From an uncultured Clostridia bacterium (lineage in GTDB: Bacteria > Bacillota > Clostridia > Oscillospirales > Acutalibacteraceae): a stretch of DNA of 64,000 bases. The stretch covers positions 1 through 64,000 of the forward strand of contig CANQPS010000012.1 of the NCBI GenBank assembly GCA_947625785.1, given 5' to 3'. Made by a program: the position numbers and the translations under genes. The notes beneath the pieces were generated by a model. The model was not told the DNA's origin. It made no database searches and saw nothing but the letters and a program-made list of their open reading frames with translations. Position 1 is the stretch's first letter. Every line of letters begins with the position of its first letter. Shown here in pieces: positions 1 through 8,012 of this stretch.

Positions 1-111
1 CGCTTTGATAAATTCCCGCGAACGAACGAGCCGATTTGCGGTAATTCTGACATCAATCTGGAGCAATCGAGCCACGTTGAGTGCGTGGTTCTGTTGACTA
101 AAGTACATAAT
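1..111 (+). other. Possible rlmD 3'-end scar / attachment-site remnant
   Basis: The + strand is open from base 1 to a TGA at 109-111. Its last residues read SSHVECVVLLTKVHN, which resembles the conserved C-terminal tail (HVExVVLL) of RlmD/TrmA-type uracil-5 methyltransferases. The residues before it do not look like that family, so only about the last 40 bases would be the gene tail. The 3' end of such methyltransferase genes is a known insertion point for integrative elements. The opposite strand is also open from an ATG at 108 out of the window, with a protein-like composition but no clear ribosome site. I cannot decide between the two readings. Confidence 0.3.
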
Positions 112-288
112 TGATAGTGTGAAAATGCTTGAAATATAAGGCTTTTCCGAGGGTTTGGATGTAAATTTAGGTCCTTGGATTTTCTTGTTTAAAGGTGCGG
201 AAAATAAGAGTAAAATAGAGGTTGAGAATACCAAACTATTGATTTCGGGTTGAATATACAAGACTATTGAATAAGGCGGTAAGGTAAA
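112..288. other. AT-rich intergenic leader with a repeated ACTATTGA motif
   Basis: No coding region is visible. The motif ACTATTGA occurs at 235-242 and again at 263-270, each preceded by GAATA, a spacing of 28 bp. The pair lies just upstream of the broken XRE regulator at 289, so it could be that regulator's own binding site; this is inference from position only. Confidence 0.3.
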
Positions 289-517
289 ATGAAATTAAAA
301 CTAAGTATAATGCTCGCTGCAAAACGAAATGAAAAGCAACTGACTAAAAAACAAACTGCTGAACTTATGGGGGGTTACACCCATGTATTATGCTCGTTTT
401 GAAAATAATAATCTAACTCCATCAAAGAGAAATCTAGCTTTTTTTGCCGATCTTTTAGAGATGGATAAAGATGAACTTTGGAATATTATCGAAGAAGAGA
501 AGAAAATGAAATTGTAA
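289..517 (+). pseudogene. XRE-family regulator, frameshifted at a G6 tract
   Basis: Two overlapping frames together encode one small helix-turn-helix regulator of about 75 residues. Frame 1 starts at ATG 289 after an AAGGCGGTAAGG ribosome site, reads LTKKQTAELM and stops at 400-402. Frame 2 continues with VTPMYYARFENNNLTPS, a typical XRE recognition-helix region, and stops at 515-517. Removing one G from the six-G run at 369-374 joins the halves exactly. Its position just before a cytosine methyltransferase suggests a controller (C) protein for the restriction system. The run could be a fixed mutation, a sequencing error, or a slippage site giving on/off switching. It is too short to look like a normal gene in either frame alone. 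Confidence 0.65.
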
Positions 518-533
518 ATTTTCCTCGTACTTC

Positions 534-562
534 TTGAAAATTATAGCGCAGTGTGCTATAAT
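534..562 (+). promoter_or_regulatory. Near-consensus sigma-A promoter of the first methyltransferase
   Basis: TTGAAA at 534-539 and a perfect TATAAT at 557-562 are separated by exactly 17 bp, placing the start of transcription near 569, about 23 bases before the methyltransferase start codon. A palindrome overlaps the spacer and the -10 box. Confidence 0.75.
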
Positions 563-563
563 T
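539..563. promoter_or_regulatory. Palindromic operator candidate over the methyltransferase promoter
   Basis: AATTATAGC at 539-547 is the exact reverse complement of GCTATAATT at 555-563, with a 7-bp spacer. A dimer bound here would cover the -10 box. Likely binders are the upstream XRE protein or the methyltransferase itself; which one is not shown by the sequence. Confidence 0.55.
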
Positions 564-591
564 AAGAAAAAGAAAACGAGGAGTTGTGAAG

Positions 592-1572
592 ATGATTTCA
601 ATAGAGAAACAGTTGTTATCAGGCTATACATTTATAGATTTATTTGCTGGATTAGGTGGGTTCAGAATTGCATTAGAATCATTAGGTGCAAATTGCGTTT
701 ATTCAAATGAATGGGATGTCCCTGTTCAGAAAGTTTATGCAGATAATTTTGGTGATACACCCGAAGGGGATATTACGCAAGTTGATGAGAATACAATTCC
801 TGATCATGATATTCTCTGTGCCGGATTCCCTTGCCAGGCATTTTCTATTAGTGGTAAGCAGCGTGGATTTGAAGATAGTAGAGGTACGTTGTTTTTTGAT
901 GTTGCTAGAATTGTAAAGGCGAAGAGACCCAAAGTTGTCTTTATGGAGAACGTAAAGAATTTTGCAACTCATGATGACGGCAAAACACTTGAGGTTGTAA
1001 AAGGCACTATGGAGGAATTGGGATATACGTTCTATCAGAAGGTGTTGAATGCTGTTGATTATGGTGTTCCACAAAAACGAGAAAGAATTTATATGGTGTG
1101 TTTTAGAAATGACTTAGGTATTAATGATTTTAAGTACCCTAAGCCATTTGAGTTAACACGTCACGTAGAAGACTTTCTTCTCGAAGATGAAGAAATGGTC
1201 AAGGACTTATATGTTGATAGACCAGATACTTACTACAATGGCATAGAAGATAATCAGTATAGCAATAAGTCCATTCGTTTAGGCGTTGTAAACAAAGGTG
1301 GACAAGGAGAGAGAATATACAGCACCAAGGGAATTGCAATTACTCTTTCTGCATATGGCGGAGGCGTCTTTGCAAAGACAGGTGGATATTTGATAAACGG
1401 AAAGACGAGAAAGCTACATCCACGTGAATGTGCTAGAATCATGGGTTATCCAGATTCCTATAAAATCTGTAAGAGTGCAAACCAAGCTTATAAGCAGTTT
1501 GGAAATTCAGTAGTAATTGATGTTTTGCAGCTCATCGCAGTGGAAATTGGGACAGTGATGGAGGGAAAATAA
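592..1572 (+). CDS. DNA (cytosine-5) methyltransferase, first of two
   Basis: A 326-residue C5 cytosine methyltransferase. Visible motifs are the AdoMet-binding FxDLFAGLGGFRIAL (motif I, residues 14-28), the catalytic GFPCQAFSISG (motif IV, nucleophile Cys81), MENV (motif VI), QKRERIY (motif VIII) and GNSVV near the end (motif X). Length is normal for a stand-alone enzyme. ATG 592 is preferred over GTG 586, because GAGGAG at 578-583 sits 8 bases before the ATG but only 2 before the GTG. The gene is divergent from the upstream scar and followed after 2 bases by a small ORF, with the nuclease genes converging on it. It should methylate one strand of the island's recognition site and protect the host. 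Confidence 0.93.
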   Translation: MISIEKQLLSGYTFIDLFAGLGGFRIALESLGANCVYSNEWDVPVQKVYADNFGDTPEGDITQVDENTIPDHDILCAGFPCQAFSISGKQRGFEDSRGTLFFDVARIVKAKRPKVVFMENVKNFATHDDGKTLEVVKGTMEELGYTFYQKVLNAVDYGVPQKRERIYMVCFRNDLGINDFKYPKPFELTRHVEDFLLEDEEMVKDLYVDRPDTYYNGIEDNQYSNKSIRLGVVNKGGQGERIYSTKGIAITLSAYGGGVFAKTGGYLINGKTRKLHPRECARIMGYPDSYKICKSANQAYKQFGNSVVIDVLQLIAVEIGTVMEGK

Positions 1573-1574
1573 AG

Positions 1575-1880
1575 ATGAATGAGGTTGAATTCAGAAATTG
1601 GCTTATAAATAAAGGTGTAAAAACAAAGGTTGCAGGAGATACAATTTCAAGATTAAAAAGAATAGAGCGAGAAATTGAAAACTGCGATATTGATGAACAA
1701 TACCGCAGTGATAAATGTGAATATCTATTAAAACTCTTTTTGGATATGGGCAACAATGACGAGATGAAGAAATATCCAAATGCAAACCTTCCAATAGGAA
1801 AGTACTATATGAGTACATATCGTCATGCCCTTAAACAGTATATTCAGTTTTCAGAAGATGTTACTTCAAACAATCAATAA
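1575..1880 (+). CDS. Small protein co-transcribed with methyltransferase
   Basis: A 101-residue, charged, probably helical protein starting two bases after the methyltransferase stop, so almost certainly translated from the same message. It opens with NEVEFRNWLINKG, a short helical sequence of the sort seen at the N-termini of some restriction-associated proteins and of SAM-like core-binding domains. I recognise no catalytic motif. Its last 20 bases overlap the end of the convergent nuclease gene. It may be an accessory factor of the restriction system or a leftover domain; no function is assigned. Confidence 0.6.
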   Translation: MNEVEFRNWLINKGVKTKVAGDTISRLKRIEREIENCDIDEQYRSDKCEYLLKLFLDMGNNDEMKKYPNANLPIGKYYMSTYRHALKQYIQFSEDVTSNNQ

Positions 1881-2652
1881 ACTCTGGTTCTGACATACCT
1901 GGTGTAGATGCTTTATGTTTGATTGAAAAAATAACATTAGCATTATATGTGTTTGAGAGTTTGCGAAGTTCATATTCGTCTCCACGTAGAGAAAACATAT
2001 ACTCAATTCCACGAAGGATGAATCTGTGGCCATGTAACTGCTGTGGTGAAACAACAAAAAGCTTATCCCTGGCTACACGAGAATCTGTAATGACATAATC
2101 GTGAGTTGATATATAATCCATCACAGGCTTTAGACGGATCTTACCAACATTGCCTGAACCACTTCGTTTGATTCGATACTTAGCTGTTACATCGAAATAT
2201 TCTCTGAAACGCTCAATAGGTAAAATAGTATAGTTATTGGTGATGAAGAAATCGGCTCCCTTATCTTTATATGCCTGGATAATCCAGGCAGCGAAGATAT
2301 CGGAGCCGTTTGGCATATCAATATCTTTCCCGGCTGTACCAGCTTCTCTGAATGCATCGAAATCTTCGTTCATATAATCCATTATCATTTCTGCGTATCT
2401 GTTGATGCGATTAACATTGAGACGGCTATATTCAAATGTTCCCGTATCAAGATCTGGTAATAAAACAAACTGTCCACATTGAGCAGGTGAGTGTTTAGCA
2501 TCAATGTAAAATGAATTTCCAGACTTGGTTTCAACTAAGATGTCAGGTACAGTTGAATCGGCACCTCCTTGATGAAAAAATCTTGCGTATGCACCAAATC
2601 TATTATTAAGATAATCCGTGCATTGAATTTCAAATTCTTCCCATATTGCCAT
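1861..2652 (-). CDS. Restriction endonuclease subunit, PD-(D/E)XK type (R2)
   Basis: A 263-residue protein and the last gene of the leftward operon. Near residues 30-60 it reads STVPDILVE, then FYIDAKHS, fitting the metal-binding D...(D/E)xK core of PD-(D/E)XK nucleases with DAK as the second half. This is followed by QCGQFVLLPD. The upstream neighbour has the same layout and a matching QCCQFVLFPN, plus the ELRKLSNTYNANVI region near the end, so the two are paralogues of similar length. The start at 2652 lies three bases after the neighbour's stop. Beside a cytosine methyltransferase, it is most likely one half of a heterodimeric type II enzyme. Confidence 0.72.
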   Translation of the reverse strand: MAIWEEFEIQCTDYLNNRFGAYARFFHQGGADSTVPDILVETKSGNSFYIDAKHSPAQCGQFVLLPDLDTGTFEYSRLNVNRINRYAEMIMDYMNEDFDAFREAGTAGKDIDMPNGSDIFAAWIIQAYKDKGADFFITNNYTILPIERFREYFDVTAKYRIKRSGSGNVGKIRLKPVMDYISTHDYVITDSRVARDKLFVVSPQQLHGHRFILRGIEYMFSLRGDEYELRKLSNTYNANVIFSIKHKASTPGMSEPEFIDCLK

Positions 2653-2655
2653 TGC

Positions 2656-3504
2656 TTAATCCTCCTTATTCATTACATCCTCAAATGCTTGAAGATCCTT
2701 TTTGTCTTGCACTGTTTTCTTAAGTGATAATTGGCAGATTACATTTGGGTTGCTAGTATTTGATAATCTTCTAACTTCAAAAACATATTTCTTTGATTTA
2801 GAAAGTGTTTTTGAGTAATTATTATCTTTAAATTGATATGTGTGTTCTTCGCACATCATTTTTCTTTTATGTATATAGGTGTCAGAGTGAAGAAAACACC
2901 TTATCTTTCCGCCGACTGACTTGTATTCGATAGTTCCTGAAATACCTTCCCCATTTAATCCTTGCATTATTTCTGCATTATTGTTTGATTCATTAGGTTC
3001 TGCGGAACCGCTTGTTTTTATACGATAAAAAGCCTCAATAGTGAAGTAATCAGAAAAACTGCTGGATGGAAAAATTATTATGTCCGTTCCTTCTGTCATA
3101 AAGAATTTAACCTTTTTTACAGAATAGCAATCTTGGACTAAACCATAGAGAGTTGAACTGTCGACCTTTACGGGAATTCCCTTTTTTCCGACTTTGCAAT
3201 ATCTCTTATATAATCCATCCATATATGCAATAATTCTTTTGCAATTATCAGATAATGGAACTTTGTTTCTTTTTGAAAAATCAAATGACTTAGTATCTTC
3301 ATTGGGAAATAATACAAACTGGCAGCATTGAGAATCCCTGGCTTTTACTTCAACAAAGAATTCATCGGATGCTGCTGGTTCAACTTTGATGTCAGCTTTT
3401 GTTGAGTCTGATTTGCCGTACGGCTCAATTGAATTATTATCTCCGTACATACGTCTCAAATATTCGTAACACCTGTTTTCTAATTCTTCCCAAGCATTAG
3501 CCAT
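2656..3504 (-). CDS. Restriction endonuclease subunit, PD-(D/E)XK type (R1)
   Basis: A 282-residue paralogue of the next gene. The core reads STKADIKVEP then FFVEVKARDSQCCQFVLFP, giving a D...ExK active site with Glu in place of the Asp in the sister protein. A middle segment of about 50 residues (SAEPNESNNNAEI and onward) is extra relative to the sister. The C-terminal VRRLSNTSNPNVI matches ELRKLSNTYNANVI in the partner. Both copies keep the catalytic residues, which argues against one being a dead regulatory subunit. It starts three bases downstream of the second methyltransferase, consistent with tight translational coupling. Confidence 0.72.
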   Translation of the reverse strand: MANAWEELENRCYEYLRRMYGDNNSIEPYGKSDSTKADIKVEPAASDEFFVEVKARDSQCCQFVLFPNEDTKSFDFSKRNKVPLSDNCKRIIAYMDGLYKRYCKVGKKGIPVKVDSSTLYGLVQDCYSVKKVKFFMTEGTDIIIFPSSSFSDYFTIEAFYRIKTSGSAEPNESNNNAEIMQGLNGEGISGTIEYKSVGGKIRCFLHSDTYIHKRKMMCEEHTYQFKDNNYSKTLSKSKKYVFEVRRLSNTSNPNVICQLSLKKTVQDKKDLQAFEDVMNKED

Positions 3505-3507
3505 AAT

Positions 3508-4482
3508 CTAATGCACCTCACTTTCGATAAATATTTTAATTGAACATCCCAATGCCTTTATGACATTAACGGTCATGGCATTGCCCGCCTGCATAAGGAG
3601 ATGTCTATCAGAAACTTCGTTCTTTACTCTATCAGCATATTCCTTTGGGAAGCCTTGAAGAAGTAATGCCTCATACCCAGTTAATTGATATATCGTATGG
3701 TTTTTGACATATAGAACACCATCTCTCTGTGCTCTTAGTGTTGGACATCGTCCATCATAAATGCGTAGATCGTTCATGCGAGTGTCGATTATTTTGCCCT
3801 CCATCTCTTTAATATCATCAACGGTGTATTTTCCGTTGTTAGTGGGATTTTTTAGATAATAAGAGAGAATATCGAGTCTTTCAGGACTTGCAACATTATC
3901 GTCAATCAAGAAATCGGAGAGAGCTGGTTTTTCAATTGGTTCAGGCCACTGAAATTCATTTATATCCTTCCCAAAATCCTTTCTGATGCCTACAAAGTAA
4001 ACTCTTTGACGCATTTGCGGAACACCATATTCAAGGCTAGTAAGAACCTTATAGACTACATCATAACCAACTCGATTTAGTTCGTTGATGATGATTTTTA
4101 TTGTTTTGCCTTTGTCGTGCGTTACTAATCCCTTGACGTTTTCTAAAAGAAAACATTTAGGTTGTGTTTCTTCTAAAATTCTTGCCAAGTGAAATATGAT
4201 TTGTCCTCTGTCATCAGAGAAGCCTTCTTTCCTACCTATAACAGAGAAAGTTTGGCATGGAAATCCGGCAATCAACATATCGTATGGTAGCAATTTTTCA
4301 GTTTTAATTCTCTTTAAATTATAGTAGTAGGGTTCGGCTGTAGTATCATGCATTAAGGTATAGGTGCGAACAGCTAATTTGCTTGTATCTGAGTAACCAG
4401 TGCTTTTAAGTCCGGCTTGCTCTAAACCCAGACGTCCGCCGCCGATACCAGAACATAAATCTAAAAAAGTATTAATTTTCAT
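3508..4482 (-). CDS. DNA (cytosine-5) methyltransferase, second of two
   Basis: A 324-residue C5 cytosine methyltransferase with FLDLCSGIGGGRLGL (motif I, residues 6-20), AGFPCQTFSVIG (motif IV, Cys76), LLENVKG (motif VI), QMRQRVYFVG (motif VIII) and QAGNAMTVNVI (motif X). It shares the fold with the methyltransferase at 592 but is clearly diverged, especially in the target-recognition region between motifs VIII and IX. Two different C5 enzymes in one island suggest an asymmetric recognition site in which each strand needs its own enzyme. It is transcribed leftward, immediately before the two nuclease genes, so modification would be made before restriction. Confidence 0.93.
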   Translation of the reverse strand: MKINTFLDLCSGIGGGRLGLEQAGLKSTGYSDTSKLAVRTYTLMHDTTAEPYYYNLKRIKTEKLLPYDMLIAGFPCQTFSVIGRKEGFSDDRGQIIFHLARILEETQPKCFLLENVKGLVTHDKGKTIKIIINELNRVGYDVVYKVLTSLEYGVPQMRQRVYFVGIRKDFGKDINEFQWPEPIEKPALSDFLIDDNVASPERLDILSYYLKNPTNNGKYTVDDIKEMEGKIIDTRMNDLRIYDGRCPTLRAQRDGVLYVKNHTIYQLTGYEALLLQGFPKEYADRVKNEVSDRHLLMQAGNAMTVNVIKALGCSIKIFIESEVH

Positions 4483-4506
4483 TGTTCTTAATCCTTCATT
4501 GGTTTG

Positions 4507-4962
4507 TTATTTTAGTTCTGGGTCAGGGGCATGGAGATTTCTATTGAAATATAGTTCTGATACCCCATTTCCTTCAAAGATTTCTAACATCATATTCAAA
4601 TGCCATAAGGTTTCTTTTTTCTTTAGTTCCTCAAGTGGCATCCAGAATATTTCTCCCTCTGATGAGGATTGTATACTGCCAGAATATGTGTTGGTCTTAT
4701 ACAAGAAAACCATATATCGAGAACCGTCAAATTCTATCCAGTCCTTAATACCACAGAACTGAAGATTATTAATTGTTAGTCCTGTTTCTTCTTGGATTTC
4801 TCGTATCATTGAATCGACCACGGATTCATTGCTTTCTACGTGACCGCCTGGGAAAATTAATCCCTTGGAGTTGTGTACAGGCTTTTCTTCGACAAGTACA
4901 TTTCCCTGGTCATCATAGATCATACACATATTTGTAAGTTCGACTGAGGTTTTACGATTCAT
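4507..4962 (-). CDS. NUDIX hydrolase
   Basis: A 151-residue NUDIX-family pyrophosphohydrolase. The full Nudix box is present as GGHVESNES then REIQEETGL, matching GX5EX7REUXEEXGU. The family hydrolyses nucleoside diphosphates linked to another moiety; the MutT-like size would fit oxidised or modified nucleotides, but substrate cannot be read from the box. ATG 4962 is chosen because the gaggtgg ribosome site lies at the right distance, whereas GTG 4971 overlaps it. It sits between the XRE regulator and the methyltransferase in the leftward operon. NUDIX genes occur as cargo in defence islands, and its role here is unknown. Confidence 0.85.
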   Translation of the reverse strand: MNRKTSVELTNMCMIYDDQGNVLVEEKPVHNSKGLIFPGGHVESNESVVDSMIREIQEETGLTINNLQFCGIKDWIEFDGSRYMVFLYKTNTYSGSIQSSSEGEIFWMPLEELKKKETLWHLNMMLEIFEGNGVSELYFNRNLHAPDPELK

Positions 4963-4972
4963 CCGTTCCACC

Positions 4973-5176
4973 TCAATCCTTTATTGTTTCCATGATGTCT
5001 TCCAACTTACAATCCATAGCCTCACAGATTTTAAGAAGAACATCAGTAGTGATGTTTGCACCTTTGCCAAGCTTGGCAATAGATGATGCACTTATTCCGG
5101 CAGCATCTTTAAGATCATTTTTATTCATTTCTTTGTCTATCAACATCTTCCATAATTTGTTATAACTGATTCGCAT
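4973..5176 (-). CDS. Small XRE-family (YozG-like) transcription regulator
   Basis: A 67-residue protein made almost entirely of one helix-turn-helix: MNKNDLKDAAGISASSIAKL followed by LLKICEAMDCKLEDIM, the compact form seen in YozG/Cro-like regulators. ATG 5176 is used because AAGGAGGT lies at 5182-5189, seven bases or so upstream; a longer reading frame reaches into the helicase gene but has no ribosome site. It lies downstream of the helicase and upstream of the NUDIX, methyltransferase and nuclease genes, a position suiting timed control of the restriction genes. It may replace the broken XRE protein near 289. Confidence 0.82.
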   Translation of the reverse strand: MRISYNKLWKMLIDKEMNKNDLKDAAGISASSIAKLGKGANITTDVLLKICEAMDCKLEDIMETIKD

Positions 5177-5192
5177 AATCAACCTCCTTGTT

Positions 5193-7991
5193 TTACAGCA
5201 AAAAATCAAGTGAATCTTCTTGTTGTTTATCTGTGAGATAGTTTTTCAAGAGTTCGACATCTTTACTGATATCTCGTGGCCTGATTCGGTTAATAACCTT
5301 TTCCTCGACTTCAGGAGTCCAGTAGATTTTTAATTTTTCTCTGGCTCTAGTGATGGCAGTGTAGAAAATATTGTGTGTTACTAATTCTTCTACCTCATCT
5401 GTAATTACTATTTTAACTGAGTCATATTCCAAGCCTTGTGCTTTATGAATTGACACGGCATAAGCAATTTGGAATGGAACAACAGTATTTGAACTGTTAT
5501 CATCTCCATCCTCATCAGCACTCTTTAGCTTGTGTACACAAAATCTGATTAGTGATTTTTCTTCGTTTTCCGAACATTCAAGTAGTTGGAGATTAATGTG
5601 CCTAATATCACTTTCGTCTATTACCTTTGGTATCTCAACATCAAATTGAATGCGTTCATCGTGAGTGCCTGGGTCTAGAATTTCTATTCCTTTGATAAGA
5701 CCCTTCATATTGTTGTGTATGACAGGAAAGAACCTATCCGAATCAAGGAAAAGAATCGGATCTCCAACTTTATACTGCTGAACATCCCATTGAACAGCAG
5801 GGTTAGGATTGCTTTCCTGTAGGAATCTATTGATGTTGTTGATTCCATACAAACCGTCATAATTTAGGCAGAGGATAGCCTCTCCAGGTTCAAGAGAAGA
5901 GAGAAGGGATTCATCTACTTTTAAGGAGTAGCTTTCTCTTTCGATGACTTCTTTTGCAGTATCATCCATCTGTCTGACCTTATCCCACAGTTCAAGTAAT
6001 CGTTCATCCTTTGTTCGATGGGGCTGGGTAAGTTCAAATACAGCACTTTCAGGTAAAAATGCTTTTAATACCGAGAACCAATTTCCAAATTGAATGGCAT
6101 CAATCTGATAAGTGTCTCCAACCAATAAAAGCATTTCAAAATTTGCCTTTTGAAGAACCTCAACCATATCTTTATTGCTGACGGTACTACACTCATCAAT
6201 AACCAATAATTTATACTTAGCAAAAGCAGACCCTTGGCGTTTGAAACTTTCAATTGTTGAGAAAGTTGTATTTTCTGCATCAATCTTTCGCATCAGGTTC
6301 TCTTTTGCTGGATTTGTTTGGGTTAGATATAATTTAGCATCATCATTTAAGTAGTGAGAAACATGATTTATAAGCGTAGATTTTCCTACACCTGCAGAAC
6401 CGTATATTACACCTACTTTTGACTCTGAAAATATACGAGTGATGATGTCCTTCTTTTCATCACAGTCAATTTCGTAATCGCCGAATAGTAGCCATAATTC
6501 AACATCGTCACTGTAATTTTCGATACCAGATTCTGACAACTCTTGTAATTTTTCAATTACAGTGCAAGTATCGAGTTTGTAATCGTTTATAAATACTTGA
6601 TTATGTTCAAGCATTAAATCACTTTCATGTCTGTGACCTGAATAAAGGCTATCGTTATACTGTTCGATGAGTCTTGGGTAATCAGGAAAATTACCTAGTT
6701 CATCAACATCAGTAAAGAGTTGTCCTCTACCTTCAGTGTTATTCCTTATAAACCTTGCGAATAATTCCGGGCGTTTGTCTTTGCAAGGAATACAATCGAA
6801 TACAGCTCCTAACTTTGGATTATGACCAACAGGAGATCTGTTAAATGGTAAAGAATCAAACTGCCTACAACCGTTTGATAAGTACAAATTAGAAAGATAA
6901 CTGTTTCCGGCGTGTATCCATTCTTCATAGTATTTGCTATAGTATCCGTCTGAATATTGGCCTTTAATAATAACATTGTTCATGTTATAGAGAAGGTATC
7001 GCAGCACATTCTTTCCATTACGACCATTTCGAATAAGTTCTCTGCAGAAATCTAAAATAGGAATAAATACCGTAGATTTAAGGTTATTTTTCCATTCAAG
7101 AGTAAGCCTATCGTAGGCCTTATCTGGGAAGTCCATTAGGGCAGTCAAAGTGTAATTTGTTTTAGTAAGAAACTCACAAATTAATCGCTGTTCTGGATAA
7201 GGAACTCTTTTTTTCTCTCCTTTTATCAGCGAAATGAAATTTTGAAATTCACAGTCACGAATGGAAACTTCCCAGCCATCGATAATGATGATGGGCATTG
7301 TTTTTCCTAGTATCTCAATAGTCTCATGTACAAGATGAAACTTTGATGCGTAATTGCTTTTGATTGGAAGTTTGGTAAAAGCAATTACTCTGTTAGATTT
7401 GGATTTGTTTTTTCTATCATCTATAGGTGTAAATGTGATTTCATAATATATGTGCCTGTTTACAAACAGCGGTTTGATTTTCTGAATATAGTATTTATCT
7501 TTACTGTCACTGTGTAATGACACGGGATGTCGTTCAATTTTTTCAGAAATCTTTTTATAGTATTCCTGTAAGGTATCATCTAAATGAAGAGGAAACTTAT
7601 CTAAATTATGTAATACCTCTATACCAAAGTAGTGCCAGATAAGATTTTTTGCTTCTAGCAGGTATTGGTAATACTTAAGCATTAATCGTTCAGAACCATC
7701 TTCATCTAGAGTATATTGTGTGGTGACAACTTCCAGGTAATTATGGAATTTATATAAAGTGTACAAATCACTGTTTATTTGAGCAAACTCGGTGGCTTTT
7801 GCTATGTTTTCAGCAGTGATAGGTATTTCTCTGCCGTTGGCGTAAAACTTGAGCATGATGTGATTTACGAACTTTGTCAGCTGCTCTAAAATATCTTGAG
7901 AAATAGCACCACGAGAATTATTTTCTATTTCATCTAAATGCCTACATATTACATTGTCTATTTTACGGATGGACTCATCAATTGAGGGCAT
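5193..7991 (-). CDS. SF1 DNA helicase of the restriction-defence island
   Basis: A 932-residue protein whose C-terminal half is a superfamily 1 (RecD/UvrD-like) helicase: Walker A GSAGVGKSTL near residue 530, Walker B VIDECST near 597, VGDTYQIDAIQFG (motif III), TQPHRT (motif IV), AYAVSIHKAQGLEYDS (motif V) near 850 and FYTAITRARE (motif VI) near 875. The first 500 residues match nothing I recognise and could hold a DNA-binding or nuclease module. Two start codons are present; the second (7991) lies 6 bases after AAGGAGG and is preferred. It is preceded by the 314-aa gene (21-base gap). SF1 helicases with large unknown N-termini recur in anti-phage systems. Confidence 0.82.
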   Translation of the reverse strand: MPSIDESIRKIDNVICRHLDEIENNSRGAISQDILEQLTKFVNHIMLKFYANGREIPITAENIAKATEFAQINSDLYTLYKFHNYLEVVTTQYTLDEDGSERLMLKYYQYLLEAKNLIWHYFGIEVLHNLDKFPLHLDDTLQEYYKKISEKIERHPVSLHSDSKDKYYIQKIKPLFVNRHIYYEITFTPIDDRKNKSKSNRVIAFTKLPIKSNYASKFHLVHETIEILGKTMPIIIIDGWEVSIRDCEFQNFISLIKGEKKRVPYPEQRLICEFLTKTNYTLTALMDFPDKAYDRLTLEWKNNLKSTVFIPILDFCRELIRNGRNGKNVLRYLLYNMNNVIIKGQYSDGYYSKYYEEWIHAGNSYLSNLYLSNGCRQFDSLPFNRSPVGHNPKLGAVFDCIPCKDKRPELFARFIRNNTEGRGQLFTDVDELGNFPDYPRLIEQYNDSLYSGHRHESDLMLEHNQVFINDYKLDTCTVIEKLQELSESGIENYSDDVELWLLFGDYEIDCDEKKDIITRIFSESKVGVIYGSAGVGKSTLINHVSHYLNDDAKLYLTQTNPAKENLMRKIDAENTTFSTIESFKRQGSAFAKYKLLVIDECSTVSNKDMVEVLQKANFEMLLLVGDTYQIDAIQFGNWFSVLKAFLPESAVFELTQPHRTKDERLLELWDKVRQMDDTAKEVIERESYSLKVDESLLSSLEPGEAILCLNYDGLYGINNINRFLQESNPNPAVQWDVQQYKVGDPILFLDSDRFFPVIHNNMKGLIKGIEILDPGTHDERIQFDVEIPKVIDESDIRHINLQLLECSENEEKSLIRFCVHKLKSADEDGDDNSSNTVVPFQIAYAVSIHKAQGLEYDSVKIVITDEVEELVTHNIFYTAITRAREKLKIYWTPEVEEKVINRIRPRDISKDVELLKNYLTDKQQEDSLDFLL

Positions 7992-8012
7992 CAACATCCT
8001 CCTTCCTGATTA

